The notes: generated from the letters alone by a model not told the origin. 64,000 nt of DNA from Clostridiales bacterium (GCA_022508265.1 JAFLVP010000001.1:1-64000), one strand, 5' to 3'; shown: positions 23,862-32,176, numbered from the stretch's first letter. Translations and numbers: made by a program.

Positions 23862-24539
23862 TTAAAATTTTGCAAGGAATGGGGAGGCAAACAGCGAGGG
23901 CGTCAGTTCCTCCTTTAATACCGCGCGGACGCACTCGCTGCCGAATTCAATCGCGTCTTTTACCGCATCCTCAAGGTCCTCGAAGGGATAGGCGCATTTG
24001 TACTCCGAGCTCTTCCTTTTATACAGATATCTTGTATAGGTAAAGTGGCGTTTAAGGCAGCGCTCTATTCCCGTTACGGTTACGCTCTCTTCAACGTGCT
24101 TTATGCTGTCGTATAAAGAGGAAGTGCAGGCAAGCAATTTTTCCCTCGGAATAATTCCACGACGGATATTTAAAAGTCTGCTGATATACAGCCCCAAATC
24201 ACTTTCAAAATTTACGTGGGACAGAGGAGAGTGGTGGGAGTTTACGTACGAGTACACCGCGGGGTGCAGAGTGCTGTCCAACGCGTAGTGCACGGCAAAG
24301 CCTGCTGCATATGTCAAATTCCCGTATGAAAGCCTCTCGATTATATCGAAGGCGCCTCTGCGGTGCAAATCCCGCCCCAAATTCCTTTTGGATAAATTCA
24401 GATTATAGGCAAAAAATACGTCGCCTCCCTGCGCTCCCAAAAGGAACAGGGTATGCGACGAAATTTTTTCCTTATGCTCCGCCGCAAGATTTTCATAAAT
24501 TTTCTCTGCGGCAACGTTGTGCGAAAAATAGTCGGGCAT
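23862..24539 (-). CDS. Zinc-dependent phospholipase C-like protein
   Basis: A 225-residue all-helical protein that resembles the zinc-dependent phospholipase C family. Histidine and aspartate positions typical of that fold appear in MPDYFSHNVAAEKIY, GAQGGDVFFAY, AVHYALDSTLHP and HHSPLSHVNFESDLG. No signal peptide is visible, so unlike secreted clostridial alpha-toxin it is probably cytoplasmic. The start is coupled to the end of the upstream glycosylase gene (stop and ATG one base apart). The substrate is unknown. Confidence 0.75.
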   Translation of the reverse strand: MPDYFSHNVAAEKIYENLAAEHKEKISSHTLFLLGAQGGDVFFAYNLNLSKRNLGRDLHRRGAFDIIERLSYGNLTYAAGFAVHYALDSTLHPAVYSYVNSHHSPLSHVNFESDLGLYISRLLNIRRGIIPREKLLACTSSLYDSIKHVEESVTVTGIERCLKRHFTYTRYLYKRKSSEYKCAYPFEDLEDAVKDAIEFGSECVRAVLKEELTPSLFASPFLAKF

Positions 24540-24540
24540 A

Positions 24541-25362
24541 TTATAAGTTTAACCGTTTTCCGTAAAATAAATACTGCTGAAAATATCCCGAATTCCCGCC
24601 GAATCTCTCGGTAAAGTACTGCGTTATTTTTGAGCGGTCTTTAAGTTCTCCGCCGAAGTCCTCTCTATACACCTTTTCAAGCCAAACGTCTACGGGGAAG
24701 CTCTCTCTTTTGGAAAAACCAAATAAAGCTATGCAATCGGCAACCTTTTCGCCTATGCCGATATAGGTCAAAAGCTGTTTTTTAAGCGTTTTGAAGTCAA
24801 GATTTTCAAGATGGGAAATGCCCTCGTTTACAATCCGCCCCGAGGTTTCGGCAAGGAACCTGTCTCTATAGCCGCAGCCCACCCTCTTGAAAAACTCCAC
24901 GCCCGCCTCCGAAAGCGCTTTGGAGGTGGGAAAAGCGGAGTATTGACCGTACTTAAATTCGCGCTTTTCGCCGAGTCCCTCGCAAATGCGCGAAATTATG
25001 CCCTTTATGCGGGGAATATTGTTGTTCTGCGATATTATGAAGGAGTAAATCATCTCCTCGCGGTTCTGATTTAAAAGGCGCAGACCCTTGCACTTTTCCG
25101 CAGAGTTGGAAAGTAGCGGCACGCCCTGCGCCTTGGCGCCCTCAACTATTTTGGAATAGTCGCGGTCGAGGTCGAAAAAGTTGTAAAAATAGTCGCTGTC
25201 CTCGCTTTCGACAACCGTCTTGTTGCCGCTCGTATATACGTAGCACGCCTTGTCCGCAGAATATACGAGGTAACCCTCTTTAAAGGGGGTAAAGCGGAAA
25301 ATCTGCCCGCACTCGAGCACGTGTTCGGGGTTGAAATATGTACTGTCGTAATCAAAAATCAT
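24541..25362 (-). CDS. ogg: 8-oxoguanine DNA glycosylase (OGG1-like)
   Basis: A 273-residue protein. The N-terminal OGG domain begins FNPEHVLECGQIFRF. The helix-hairpin-helix GPD core carries FIISQNNNIPRI (about 110-121), the catalytic lysine in GIGEKVADCIALF (about 202-214) and the catalytic aspartate in FPVDVW (about 221-226). It removes 8-oxoguanine from DNA and cuts the strand by beta-elimination. It is the first gene of a leftward two-gene unit with the phospholipase C-like gene. Confidence 0.93.
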   Translation of the reverse strand: MIFDYDSTYFNPEHVLECGQIFRFTPFKEGYLVYSADKACYVYTSGNKTVVESEDSDYFYNFFDLDRDYSKIVEGAKAQGVPLLSNSAEKCKGLRLLNQNREEMIYSFIISQNNNIPRIKGIISRICEGLGEKREFKYGQYSAFPTSKALSEAGVEFFKRVGCGYRDRFLAETSGRIVNEGISHLENLDFKTLKKQLLTYIGIGEKVADCIALFGFSKRESFPVDVWLEKVYREDFGGELKDRSKITQYFTERFGGNSGYFQQYLFYGKRLNL

Positions 25363-25387
25363 AATCTTACCTCATTATTTATTGTTC

Positions 25388-25504
25388 TTGACTTATAAAC
25401 TTCACAATACCGCGTCAAGCTACGCGCCGCCTTGCTTGTGTACGCAATAGTACACTCACTGCGGTCGGTGCTTGTTTTCCTTGTCTTGTTCGTTTCTAAG
25501 CCAA
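25388..25504. repeat. Imperfect palindromic intergenic repeat, copy 2
   Basis: The arms start with TTGACTTATAAAC (25388-25400) and end with GTTTCTAAGCCAA (25492-25504). They pair imperfectly over about 50 bp around the perfect centre GTGTAC-GCAATA-GTACAC (25438-25455). Size and centre resemble the element at 6261-6379. It lies between the start of ogg and the terminator of the DUF4097 gene. Confidence 0.55.
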
Positions 25505-25532
25505 GGGGGAACCCAAGGTAAAAAGTATTTGC

Positions 25533-25564
25533 AAATAAAAAATACAGCCTTTATCGGCTGTATT
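25533..25564 (-). terminator. Terminator of the leftward PadR-DUF1700-DUF4097 unit
   Basis: A 9-bp stem AATACAGCC/GGCTGTATT with a six-base loop, followed on the minus strand by TTTTTTATTTG. Confidence 0.85.
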
Positions 25565-25587
25565 TTATCATTTTTTAAGAGTGTTTG

Positions 25588-26382
25588 TCAATGATTGCCA
25601 AGAGTAAAGAAAACATTGAGGCTGCCCGCCGAAACGTTGGCGGTAATTTTTTTGTCCGTTGTACCCGTTTGGCTACTTATATTGGAGCTTCCCGCAGAAA
25701 CGCGTGCGCTTATGTTGTACTCAGATTTACTGCCTTTAACCGTCATATTCAAAGAACCTGCCGAAACGCCGGCTATTATCCTGGGGCAGGCAACGTATTT
25801 TGCGTTGAGTGACCCCGCATTGACTTCGCCCGTAAAAATGTCTGAACAGATTAAATCGTCAATACGCATAGAACCCGCGTTGACAATTGCACTGAAAGTA
25901 TCGCAATCAATGTCCTTTACGGTAAGAGAGCCTGCGTTTACCGTCAGACGGATTTTTGAATACTGCCCGTCAAGCAGGCGCAACGAGCCTGCGTTTACCG
26001 TCAAATCAAGCTCAAATTGAGTGTCTTTCGGCAGGTTTATTACAGTTTCCGGGATATTCGTCCACCAGATAGAAAACTCGTACCACTTGGGTTTGGGACT
26101 CTTTACCCGCACGGCGCCGTTCGTTTCGGTAATGTTCAATTCATAGTTAGATGATTGGGGGTAAAATATTTGTACTTTTTCGCCGTCGTAGTAATTGATT
26201 TTCATCGAACCGACGGAATTTTCAACGATTATTTTATTGTTTTCCTGCTCGGCGTTGAATTCCTTGGTATCGAAATGCGCCTTAAACGTCCAGCCGTTCA
26301 GACCGAGAGCAACAAGAAGAATTGCTACGCCCAACACGATTATGCAACTGCCTGCAATTATTGCTTTGACCATAGATTTCAT
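25588..26382 (-). CDS. DUF4097-type membrane-anchored beta-helix protein
   Basis: A 264-residue protein. One N-terminal membrane helix (about 6-28) precedes a long beta-helical domain built of repeated GSL/AGSL turns (VNAGSLRLLDG, VNAGSLTVKD, VNAGSMRIDD, VSAGSLNM), typical of DUF4097. The domain probably faces outside. It overlaps the DUF1700 gene by one base (TAATG). PadR, DUF1700 and DUF4097 trios occur widely in Firmicutes and are linked to envelope stress sensing; the exact role here is inference. Confidence 0.85.
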   Translation of the reverse strand: MKSMVKAIIAGSCIIVLGVAILLVALGLNGWTFKAHFDTKEFNAEQENNKIIVENSVGSMKINYYDGEKVQIFYPQSSNYELNITETNGAVRVKSPKPKWYEFSIWWTNIPETVINLPKDTQFELDLTVNAGSLRLLDGQYSKIRLTVNAGSLTVKDIDCDTFSAIVNAGSMRIDDLICSDIFTGEVNAGSLNAKYVACPRIIAGVSAGSLNMTVKGSKSEYNISARVSAGSSNISSQTGTTDKKITANVSAGSLNVFFTLGNH

Positions 26383-27176
26383 TACGCTCTCTCCTTTTCC
26401 TTAAATCCGAACAGTCCTTTCAGCCATTTAAAGAAACTGTTCCAAAGCTTCCATATAATTTTTACAAGCTTTGTGAATACGCCCGTCAGGATAATTCCCA
26501 CGCCCAAAACTATAGTGCCTGCGCCTACTGTCGCCAAGCCGGTTAACAGCTCGCCCGCAATCATTTGGGCAATTCCGCCGATAATAGTGCCGATGCCCGA
26601 AATTAAAACGGCAAAGGGTGCAACGCAGAAACCGATAGTAATTCCAACCATGCCCATAAGTAGTCCGAATAGGGGAGCGGCAAAGATTATGCATAAGAGC
26701 ACGAACAGCCATTTGTTATTTGCGATATCGTCCGATTTTGACTTTTTCTTGTCGCGGTCGTCAAAATAATCGTCGCTGTCATAGCCGTCATCATCGTCCT
26801 CACGCCTGCGGTGCTTATCCTTGCGGCGTCTGTGTTCGTCCTCGTGTCTTATGCGGTCATCATCGTCGCGGCGTCGCCTTTCTTCGTCTTCATGCCTGCG
26901 TCTGTCATCTTCGTCCCGTCTGCGGCGGTCGTCATCTTCACGAGTACGGCGGTCATCGTCGAAAAGTTCCTCGGAATAGTCGGCGCGGTCGCAAAGAATA
27001 CGCTGTGCGGCGTCGTAGGGCGCGCCGAATCCCTCAATAATTTCGCGCTCGGAAAAGCCCGCCTCCCGCCTGTCTGCGTAGGCCTCGGCGTAGTAATCCA
27101 AAACCCTGCGTCTCTCGGTTTCGGAAACGCTTAAAAGGTTGTTTTTAAGTTCGTCACGCCACTCGGTGTAGGTCAT
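26382..27176 (-). CDS. DUF1700 family membrane protein with Arg/Asp-rich insert
   Basis: A 264-residue protein. The N-terminal 65 residues form the typical DUF1700 helical domain (MTYTEWRDELKNNLLSVSE, then YYAEAYADRREAGFSEREII and FGAPYDAA). Then comes a roughly 60-residue stretch made almost only of Arg, Asp, Glu, His and Lys. Four hydrophobic segments follow (about 154-250), including glycine-rich helices. The charged insert is unusual for the family. The gene is cotranscribed with the DUF4097 gene downstream and probably with padR, 63 bp upstream. Confidence 0.85.
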   Translation of the reverse strand: MTYTEWRDELKNNLLSVSETERRRVLDYYAEAYADRREAGFSEREIIEGFGAPYDAAQRILCDRADYSEELFDDDRRTREDDDRRRRDEDDRRRHEDEERRRRDDDDRIRHEDEHRRRKDKHRRREDDDDGYDSDDYFDDRDKKKSKSDDIANNKWLFVLLCIIFAAPLFGLLMGMVGITIGFCVAPFAVLISGIGTIIGGIAQMIAGELLTGLATVGAGTIVLGVGIILTGVFTKLVKIIWKLWNSFFKWLKGLFGFKEKERA

Positions 27177-27204
27177 ATTATCTCTCCTTATATTTTTAGA
27201 AAAA

Positions 27205-27239
27205 TTGCGTTATTTAAACCATATATAGGGGGCAATTTA
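27205..27239 (-). repeat. Recurrent C-run intergenic motif, copy A
   Basis: On the minus strand TAAATTGCCCCCTATATATG then GTTTAAATAACGCAA starts immediately after the padR stop codon and precedes the DUF1700 ribosome binding site. Confidence 0.6.
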
Positions 27240-27548
27240 TTATTTTGGTAGAAAAAGCTTGCGGTAAATAGTGTTAATTTCCTGAAAATCCGCCCTGCCT
27301 GCAAGCAGCTTTTGCGTCCCTAAGTTTGTTATCTTGTAGTACCTGCGAAGCCTGCCGCTGTGTTCAACCGTTCGCGTAGTAACATACCCCGCAGCTTCAA
27401 GGCGCTTCAAAATGGGATAGAGGGTGCTCTCCGAAATCTCAATTACACCCTGCAAATCGCTTATTATTTTGTAGCCGTAGCTTTCGCCCTTTTCAATGGC
27501 GTAAAGCACGCATACGTCTAATATTCCTTTTTTGAGTTGAACGTCCAT
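27240..27548 (-). CDS. PadR family transcriptional regulator
   Basis: A 102-residue winged-helix protein of the short PadR type. It has the motifs GILDVCVLYAIEKGESYGYKI and SESTLYPILKRLEAAGYV, and a short C-terminal dimerisation helix. It heads the DUF1700-DUF4097 unit, which it probably represses. Its promoter contains a 23-bp palindrome spanning the -10 box, which fits autorepression. Confidence 0.93.
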   Translation of the reverse strand: MDVQLKKGILDVCVLYAIEKGESYGYKIISDLQGVIEISESTLYPILKRLEAAGYVTTRTVEHSGRLRRYYKITNLGTQKLLAGRADFQEINTIYRKLFLPK

Positions 27549-27568
27549 AACAATACTCCGCTTTGTCT

Positions 27569-27600
27569 AATACTATACAATGCATAGTATTCCTTGTCAA
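27569..27600 (-). promoter_or_regulatory. padR promoter with overlapping palindromic operator
   Basis: On the minus strand: TTGACA (27600-27595), a 17-bp spacer and TATAGT (27577-27572). The palindrome AATACTAT - 7 bp - ATAGTATT (27569-27591) covers the -10 box and most of the spacer. PadR operators are often of the ATAC/GTAT type, so autorepression is likely. Confidence 0.8.
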
Positions 27601-27667
27601 GTGTTTTTTGTAAAATTTTTTAAAAAACTTTGAGGGCATCGACGTGTTCATTTAAGAAATAGAGGTG

Positions 27668-27696
27668 TGTATTATTAAAAAATAATTACTGATAAT
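27668..27696 (+). promoter_or_regulatory. Candidate sigma-G/F promoter of the gerA-type operon
   Basis: TGTATT at 27668-27673, a 17-bp spacer and GATAATAA from 27691. This resembles forespore promoters (GHATR and CATAMTA). Only six bases separate GATAAT from the ATG at 27703. Confidence 0.4.
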
Positions 27697-27702
27697 AACT
27701 GT

Positions 27703-29139
27703 ATGACTAAACTGGAAGACAATATTAAAGCGGTAAAGGATATTCTTATTTCCGAAGATATTCTGGTGTTTGAGTTCAAATCTTTGGAAGGGAAAAAGTT
27801 TGCCATCATATACGCAGACGAGATTGCCAATAAGTTTCTTTTGGGCGAACTCGTAATAAAACCTTTGCGCGAGGTAAAAAAGGACGCTCCGCTTGAGGAG
27901 GTCAAGCTATTGCTTGCCTCGCCCGAATTAAAGGACGGTAGCAAGACGGAAGACGCTGTTTCGGCGATTTCCAACGGCGACGGCGTGCTGTTTGTAGACG
28001 GAGAGAGCGACTTCTTTATAATAGGCTTAAAAGCTCCGCCCACCCGCGCGGTTGCAGAACCGCCAACACAGGTTGCCGTAAAAGGCCCGCGCGAGGGCTT
28101 TATCGAAGATATAAAGACAAACGTTGCGCTTGTACGCAAAAGACTTAAAAGTAAGGACCTCGTGATAAAAAACCTGACTTCGGGCGAGAGGTCTGACACT
28201 ATGATTGCGCTCGTTTATATTGAAGGGGTCTGCCCAAAAGGACTTGCAGAGAGAATTCAAAGGGAAATCGAGGAGAATACAATAGACTTCATCCCCGATT
28301 CCTCTTATGTTTCGCAGTTTATTGAAAAAAGACCGCGCTCCATATTCAAAAGTTGCGGCACGGCTGAAAAACCGGATATTTTCTGCGCCAAAGTAAGCGA
28401 GGGCAGAGTGGGCATTTTAGTAGACGGTTCGCCGATTGCGCTTACCGTGCCATATATGCTCGTGGAGGACTTTCAGTCGGTTGAAGACTACTATACCTGT
28501 TCGTACCGTTCAACTACACTTCGGGTTTTGCGGCTTTTGGCAGTCGGTGTGGGAATACTTCTGCCCGCGCTGTATATTTCGGCACAGCTTTTTAAAATTC
28601 AGATAATACCGTTTAAATTGCTTCTTAAAATTTCAAGCTCGGTTGCGGGGCTTGCGCTATCTCCCAGCGTAGAGATGTTTTTGACGCTCTTCGTCCTGGA
28701 GGTTTTAACGGAGGCATCTATCCGAATGCCCAAGTACGTTGGACTTGCGCTCTCGGTAGTCGGTGCGCTCGTTTTGGGCGATACCGCCGTAAAGGCGGGA
28801 ATTATTTCCACTCCAGCCATAATTATAATAGCCTTTTCGGCAATCTGTCTGTACGCCGTGCCCGCCCTCGTCGAAACTTCGGCGACTTTCAGATGGATAT
28901 TTCTCATAGTGGGCGGCAGTATCGGACCTTTCGGCGCGGTGCTGTTAGTGGCATATCTTATTTGCTATCTCGTAAGCGAACAGTCGTACGGTGTGCCCCT
29001 CGTGGCGCCGTTTGCGCCCTTGATTATGAGCGATTTGTTCGACGCAATGGTCAAAGCCAATATGTTCACTTTAAAAAACAGACCAACGGTTTTAAAATCC
29101 AAGGAAAAAGTGAGGTTGAAGGGCAATGAAAATAAATAG
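27703..29139 (+). CDS. Germinant receptor subunit A (GerA/SpoVAF family)
   Basis: A 478-residue protein. The soluble N-terminal half contains FVDGESDFFIIGLK and the family motif EPPTQVAVKGPREGF (about 115-130). The C-terminal half has about five membrane helices, with LSPSVEMFLTLFVLEVLTEAS and GGSIGPFGAVLL typical of GerA A-subunits. It sits in the inner spore membrane and with the B and C subunits detects germinants. It overlaps the B-subunit gene by 14 bp. No spaced ribosome binding site precedes the ATG. Confidence 0.92.
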   Translation: MTKLEDNIKAVKDILISEDILVFEFKSLEGKKFAIIYADEIANKFLLGELVIKPLREVKKDAPLEEVKLLLASPELKDGSKTEDAVSAISNGDGVLFVDGESDFFIIGLKAPPTRAVAEPPTQVAVKGPREGFIEDIKTNVALVRKRLKSKDLVIKNLTSGERSDTMIALVYIEGVCPKGLAERIQREIEENTIDFIPDSSYVSQFIEKRPRSIFKSCGTAEKPDIFCAKVSEGRVGILVDGSPIALTVPYMLVEDFQSVEDYYTCSYRSTTLRVLRLLAVGVGILLPALYISAQLFKIQIIPFKLLLKISSSVAGLALSPSVEMFLTLFVLEVLTEASIRMPKYVGLALSVVGALVLGDTAVKAGIISTPAIIIIAFSAICLYAVPALVETSATFRWIFLIVGGSIGPFGAVLLVAYLICYLVSEQSYGVPLVAPFAPLIMSDLFDAMVKANMFTLKNRPTVLKSKEKVRLKGNENK

Positions 29140-30190
29140 CAGACAAATTTGTTTCATAATGCTCACGTACACCGCGGTAAGCAGGCTTCTTTTATATGCC
29201 ACGGCATTGAGCGATATTTGCGGAAACGACCTGCTTTTTCCCATTCTTATCGACTTCGCCGTGCAGACAACGGTGGTGTGGGCTATATGCTTTCTGTGTT
29301 CCAAAACGGATAAAACCTTTTTCGGCTTATTGGAAGACACTTTCGGGGAGGTAGTAGCCCGTATAATTTACGGACTTTTGGCGCTGTACTTTGCGTTCAG
29401 CGCGGTATATCCGATGATGGAACAAAAACAGTACGTGGGACAGATTTTTTACGACACCGTTCCGCCGCTTTTGGCGTTTTTGCCTTTTTTCATATTTTCT
29501 GTGTACGCAGGAAGCAAGGGACTGAAAAATATAGGCAGGTGCGCGGATATCTCTCTGCCGATATTCGTTATTGTGTTTGCGCTTATAATGTTTATGGCGT
29601 TTTCGGAGGTTGATTTGAGCAATCTGCTGCCTATTTTAAAAACGCCCGCGACCAAAATATTCGCGGGGGCGCTCGGTTCGTTTTTCAGATTCGTAGAGCC
29701 GAGTTTTATGCTGATGTTTATGGGGCATTTCAGATACAGAAAGGGCGACGCGGCAAAAATTACACTGTCCTATGCGGGCGGGGGGCTGATCGTAATTTTA
29801 TTTGCGGCGGTTTTTTATTCCATATACGGCGTCATCTCGCCATCGCGCGATTTCGCCATTTCCAAAGTTGCACTGTTCTTCCCTGCAATCGAGCTTATCG
29901 GAAGAATAGATGTGATAGCCCTATATCTTTTGGAAGTAGCTATGCTTTTTGCACTGGTTATAAATATTCAGTTTGCCGTGCACTGCCTTAAAAAATGTAC
30001 GGGACTTAAAATAGGCGGTATATGGTCGCTTGCGGTAAACGCAATTCTTTTAGCGCTCGTTTTCGTGCTTGACAGTTCGTTCAGCGGACTCAATCAGTTC
30101 TTTTCAAAGTGGGCGTGGATTGTAACGGCGGTGTTTGCATTGCTTTTCCCACTGCTTTGCTGGACGCTTAAAAAGGGGGAAGAAAAATGA
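29126..30190 (+). CDS. Germinant receptor subunit B (GerKB-like permease)
   Basis: A 354-residue integral membrane protein with about ten hydrophobic segments. It belongs to the spore-germination branch of the amino acid permease superfamily (N-terminal ICFIMLTYTAVSRLLLYATA). In the receptor complex the B subunit is the likely germinant-binding subunit. The start overlaps the A-subunit gene by 14 bp and the end overlaps the C-subunit start as ATGA. Confidence 0.88.
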   Translation: MKINSRQICFIMLTYTAVSRLLLYATALSDICGNDLLFPILIDFAVQTTVVWAICFLCSKTDKTFFGLLEDTFGEVVARIIYGLLALYFAFSAVYPMMEQKQYVGQIFYDTVPPLLAFLPFFIFSVYAGSKGLKNIGRCADISLPIFVIVFALIMFMAFSEVDLSNLLPILKTPATKIFAGALGSFFRFVEPSFMLMFMGHFRYRKGDAAKITLSYAGGGLIVILFAAVFYSIYGVISPSRDFAISKVALFFPAIELIGRIDVIALYLLEVAMLFALVINIQFAVHCLKKCTGLKIGGIWSLAVNAILLALVFVLDSSFSGLNQFFSKWAWIVTAVFALLFPLLCWTLKKGEEK

Positions 30191-31467
30191 AACGCATAAA
30201 TTACCGTAAATATTCGGTTATGCTGTATTGGCTAATCTTTCTTGCAATGCTCTGTCTGTATTTTACGAACGACTACGGGCTCGTGGATATTCACAAAACC
30301 TCGATAGTCGTCGCAGCCTCCATTGACTACGAAAACGAGGAAGTGAAAGTCACTGCACAACTCGCGGTTCCCCAACCCTCGCAGAGCGGCGAAAACGTGA
30401 AATACACTTCAGTGCAGGGCAGCGGGCTGACGGTTGCCGACGCATTGAACGAGATAAATTCCAAGACGGGGTTCTTCCCCAAACTGCTGTTTTGTAGGCT
30501 ATTTTTAATAGGAGAGAGCTGTCAACAGCTAAACCTGTTCAAGACTATGGGCTGTCTGTACCGAAAGTATTTCTCCGAGCTTACCGCGCTCGTGGCTATG
30601 TGTAAGGGAAACGGGTACGACTTGTTGCAAATGAATGCGATGTACAGTCAGGAGACCTCGGAGGCAATTCAGCAGGTGCTTGCGGACGAAGCCAAAAGGT
30701 CGGCAAACGTGTCATCCGTAAATTTAAAGGACCTTGCAATTGACAACTATTCCAAAAGCCGGACTTGCTATATGCCATATATCGAGGCGATAAAGTCGGG
30801 CACGTCCGCGCCGGGCGGGGGAGGTGACAGTTCGGGCGGCGACCCCGCTCAAACCCCCGACTCCGGTCAAAACGGCGGGTCTTCGGGCAGCTCTTCCGGC
30901 GGAAGCGAAGACGGTCAGGGGAGCACGTCTTCAAGCGGCTCAAGCGGCGGGCAGAGCGAAGAGGTAGAGTTCACGGCAAGAAAAACCGCAATATTCAAGG
31001 ACGGTATGTTTGCGGGAATTTTAGACGAGGAACAGTCGTTCGCGCTCGATATTCTGAAAAACGAAATACGCGTGGCAATGCTCCCCTGCGAGACGGAGAG
31101 CAAGCACTGCACTATGGCGTTAAAGAACGTAGGCGGGGACGTCTCCCTGACGGTGAATAAGGGCGTTCCCAAGCTCATTGTAAAGTTTAACGCAAAGGCA
31201 AGAATTCAGGGCGCGGGAGAAAAAGTTGACCCCGCAAAAACAGTTAAAGACGATATCGTAAGTAAAGAGGTGTTAAAAGCTACGGAAAAAGCCGTCAAGG
31301 AGAGAATAGAACGGCTAATCGCCGTATGCAAGGAAAGAGACTGCGATTTGCTCGGCGCAAAGGAGAAACTTTATAAGTTCAATTTTAAGTATTACGACGC
31401 CTTTAAAGACAATTTGTTGGACCGTATGAAGGTGGAATACGATATTAAGATTGAAAGCGCAAATTAG
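30187..31467 (+). CDS. Germinant receptor subunit C (Ger(x)C family) with Ser/Gly-rich insert
   Basis: A 426-residue protein with an N-terminal membrane segment (about 10-27) and Ger(x)C domain segments. These include DIHKTSIVVAASIDYE, KLLFCRLFLIGESC and the C-terminal FKYYDAFKDNLLDRMKVEYDI. Residues about 200-258 are an inserted low-complexity Gly/Ser/Asp linker. The known C subunits are lipoproteins, but the cysteine here (LAMLC) is not in a good lipobox, so this one may be anchored by its N-terminal helix. It is the last gene of the operon. Confidence 0.85.
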   Translation: MKRINYRKYSVMLYWLIFLAMLCLYFTNDYGLVDIHKTSIVVAASIDYENEEVKVTAQLAVPQPSQSGENVKYTSVQGSGLTVADALNEINSKTGFFPKLLFCRLFLIGESCQQLNLFKTMGCLYRKYFSELTALVAMCKGNGYDLLQMNAMYSQETSEAIQQVLADEAKRSANVSSVNLKDLAIDNYSKSRTCYMPYIEAIKSGTSAPGGGGDSSGGDPAQTPDSGQNGGSSGSSSGGSEDGQGSTSSSGSSGGQSEEVEFTARKTAIFKDGMFAGILDEEQSFALDILKNEIRVAMLPCETESKHCTMALKNVGGDVSLTVNKGVPKLIVKFNAKARIQGAGEKVDPAKTVKDDIVSKEVLKATEKAVKERIERLIAVCKERDCDLLGAKEKLYKFNFKYYDAFKDNLLDRMKVEYDIKIESAN

Positions 31468-31476
31468 CGCTTAAAT

Positions 31477-31510
31477 AGCGTTATTTGTGGCATATTACGG
31501 GGGGAATCTA
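31477..31510 (-). repeat. Recurrent C-run intergenic motif, copy C
   Basis: On the minus strand TAGATTCCCCCCGTAATATG then CCACAAATAACGCT. It lies just after the last germination gene. Confidence 0.55.
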
Positions 31511-31521
31511 CTATAAAGCAA

Positions 31522-31553
31522 GAAAAACGGCGGGTGTATTACTGCACCCGCCG
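31522..31553 (-). terminator. Terminator of the leftward membrane-protein gene
   Basis: A 9-bp stem CGGCGGGTG/CACCCGCCG; the T run is on the minus strand. Confidence 0.8.
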
Positions 31554-31579
31554 CCCTTAATTACGGCATTATAATCATT

Positions 31580-31618
31580 TGCTTAAAAACCGCTTAAATC
31601 GACCATATGTGGGGGTCA
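31580..31618 (-). repeat. Recurrent C-run intergenic motif, copy D
   Basis: On the minus strand TGACCCCCACATATGG, then TCGATTTAAGCGGTTTTT. It starts with the stop codon of the membrane-protein gene. It is the most diverged of the four copies. Confidence 0.5.
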
Positions 31619-32176
31619 ATTTGTTTTTGAAGCCGAATTTAAGTGAGCAAGCGTGTCGCACAAAGTTTTGGCAAGCATCAGAATTTCCCGCTCGTCCGTG
31701 CCCTCGTCGGCGTGCTCCGAAATTATGTGTCTGACACGCTCCAAGGCACTGCCCGTAACGTCGTTTACAATTGCCTCGTAAGCACTTTTGGAGGCATTTG
31801 AAAGCTCGTCGCTTTTTATATAGCCCTCCAAAATAGCTTTTGCAACGCTCTCCGAAAGGGGCGTTGATTTATCTCCGCGCACGAACTGTTCGTAGATTAC
31901 GTACAATATAGTAGACGTTGCCCCGACCGCAAAGCCCTTTTCAAGGTGCGCCGAAATCCCGTTTATAACGGGCGCAAAGCTGAAATTTGTGACGGCGGAG
32001 TAGGCGCAGTAAAAAATCGTTCCTATTATAAAAGGCAAAAAGGTTAAAAGCTTTTTGCTTGCTTTTTTAAAGAACAGCTTCTTTATTATTGCGACCGTAA
32101 CCGTCGTCAAAGCGGCGAGCAGGACGGTGTCTATGCCGTATAAGGTAAACGTATTTATGAGTTGTATGATAGTCAA
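31616..32176 (-). CDS. Three-helix membrane protein, unknown function
   Basis: A 186-residue protein. The likely start is TTG 32176, which has AAGGAG six bases upstream; the frame extends six codons further to another TTG without such a site. The N-terminal half has about three membrane segments (12-33, 44-66 and 80-108). The C-terminal half is soluble and helical with acidic residues. Overall layout is somewhat holin-like, but no family is recognised. The gene stands alone and is followed by a minus-strand terminator. Confidence 0.7.
   Translation of the reverse strand: MTIIQLINTFTLYGIDTVLLAALTTVTVAIIKKLFFKKASKKLLTFLPFIIGTIFYCAYSAVTNFSFAPVINGISAHLEKGFAVGATSTILYVIYEQFVRGDKSTPLSESVAKAILEGYIKSDELSNASKSAYEAIVNDVTGSALERVRHIISEHADEGTDEREILMLAKTLCDTLAHLNSASKTN

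Noticed and set aside
25585-27134. Plus-strand frames opposite the DUF4097 and DUF1700 genes
   Set aside because: They are shadows of the GSL repeats and the Arg/Asp tract, whose genes on the minus strand have start signals and family resemblance.
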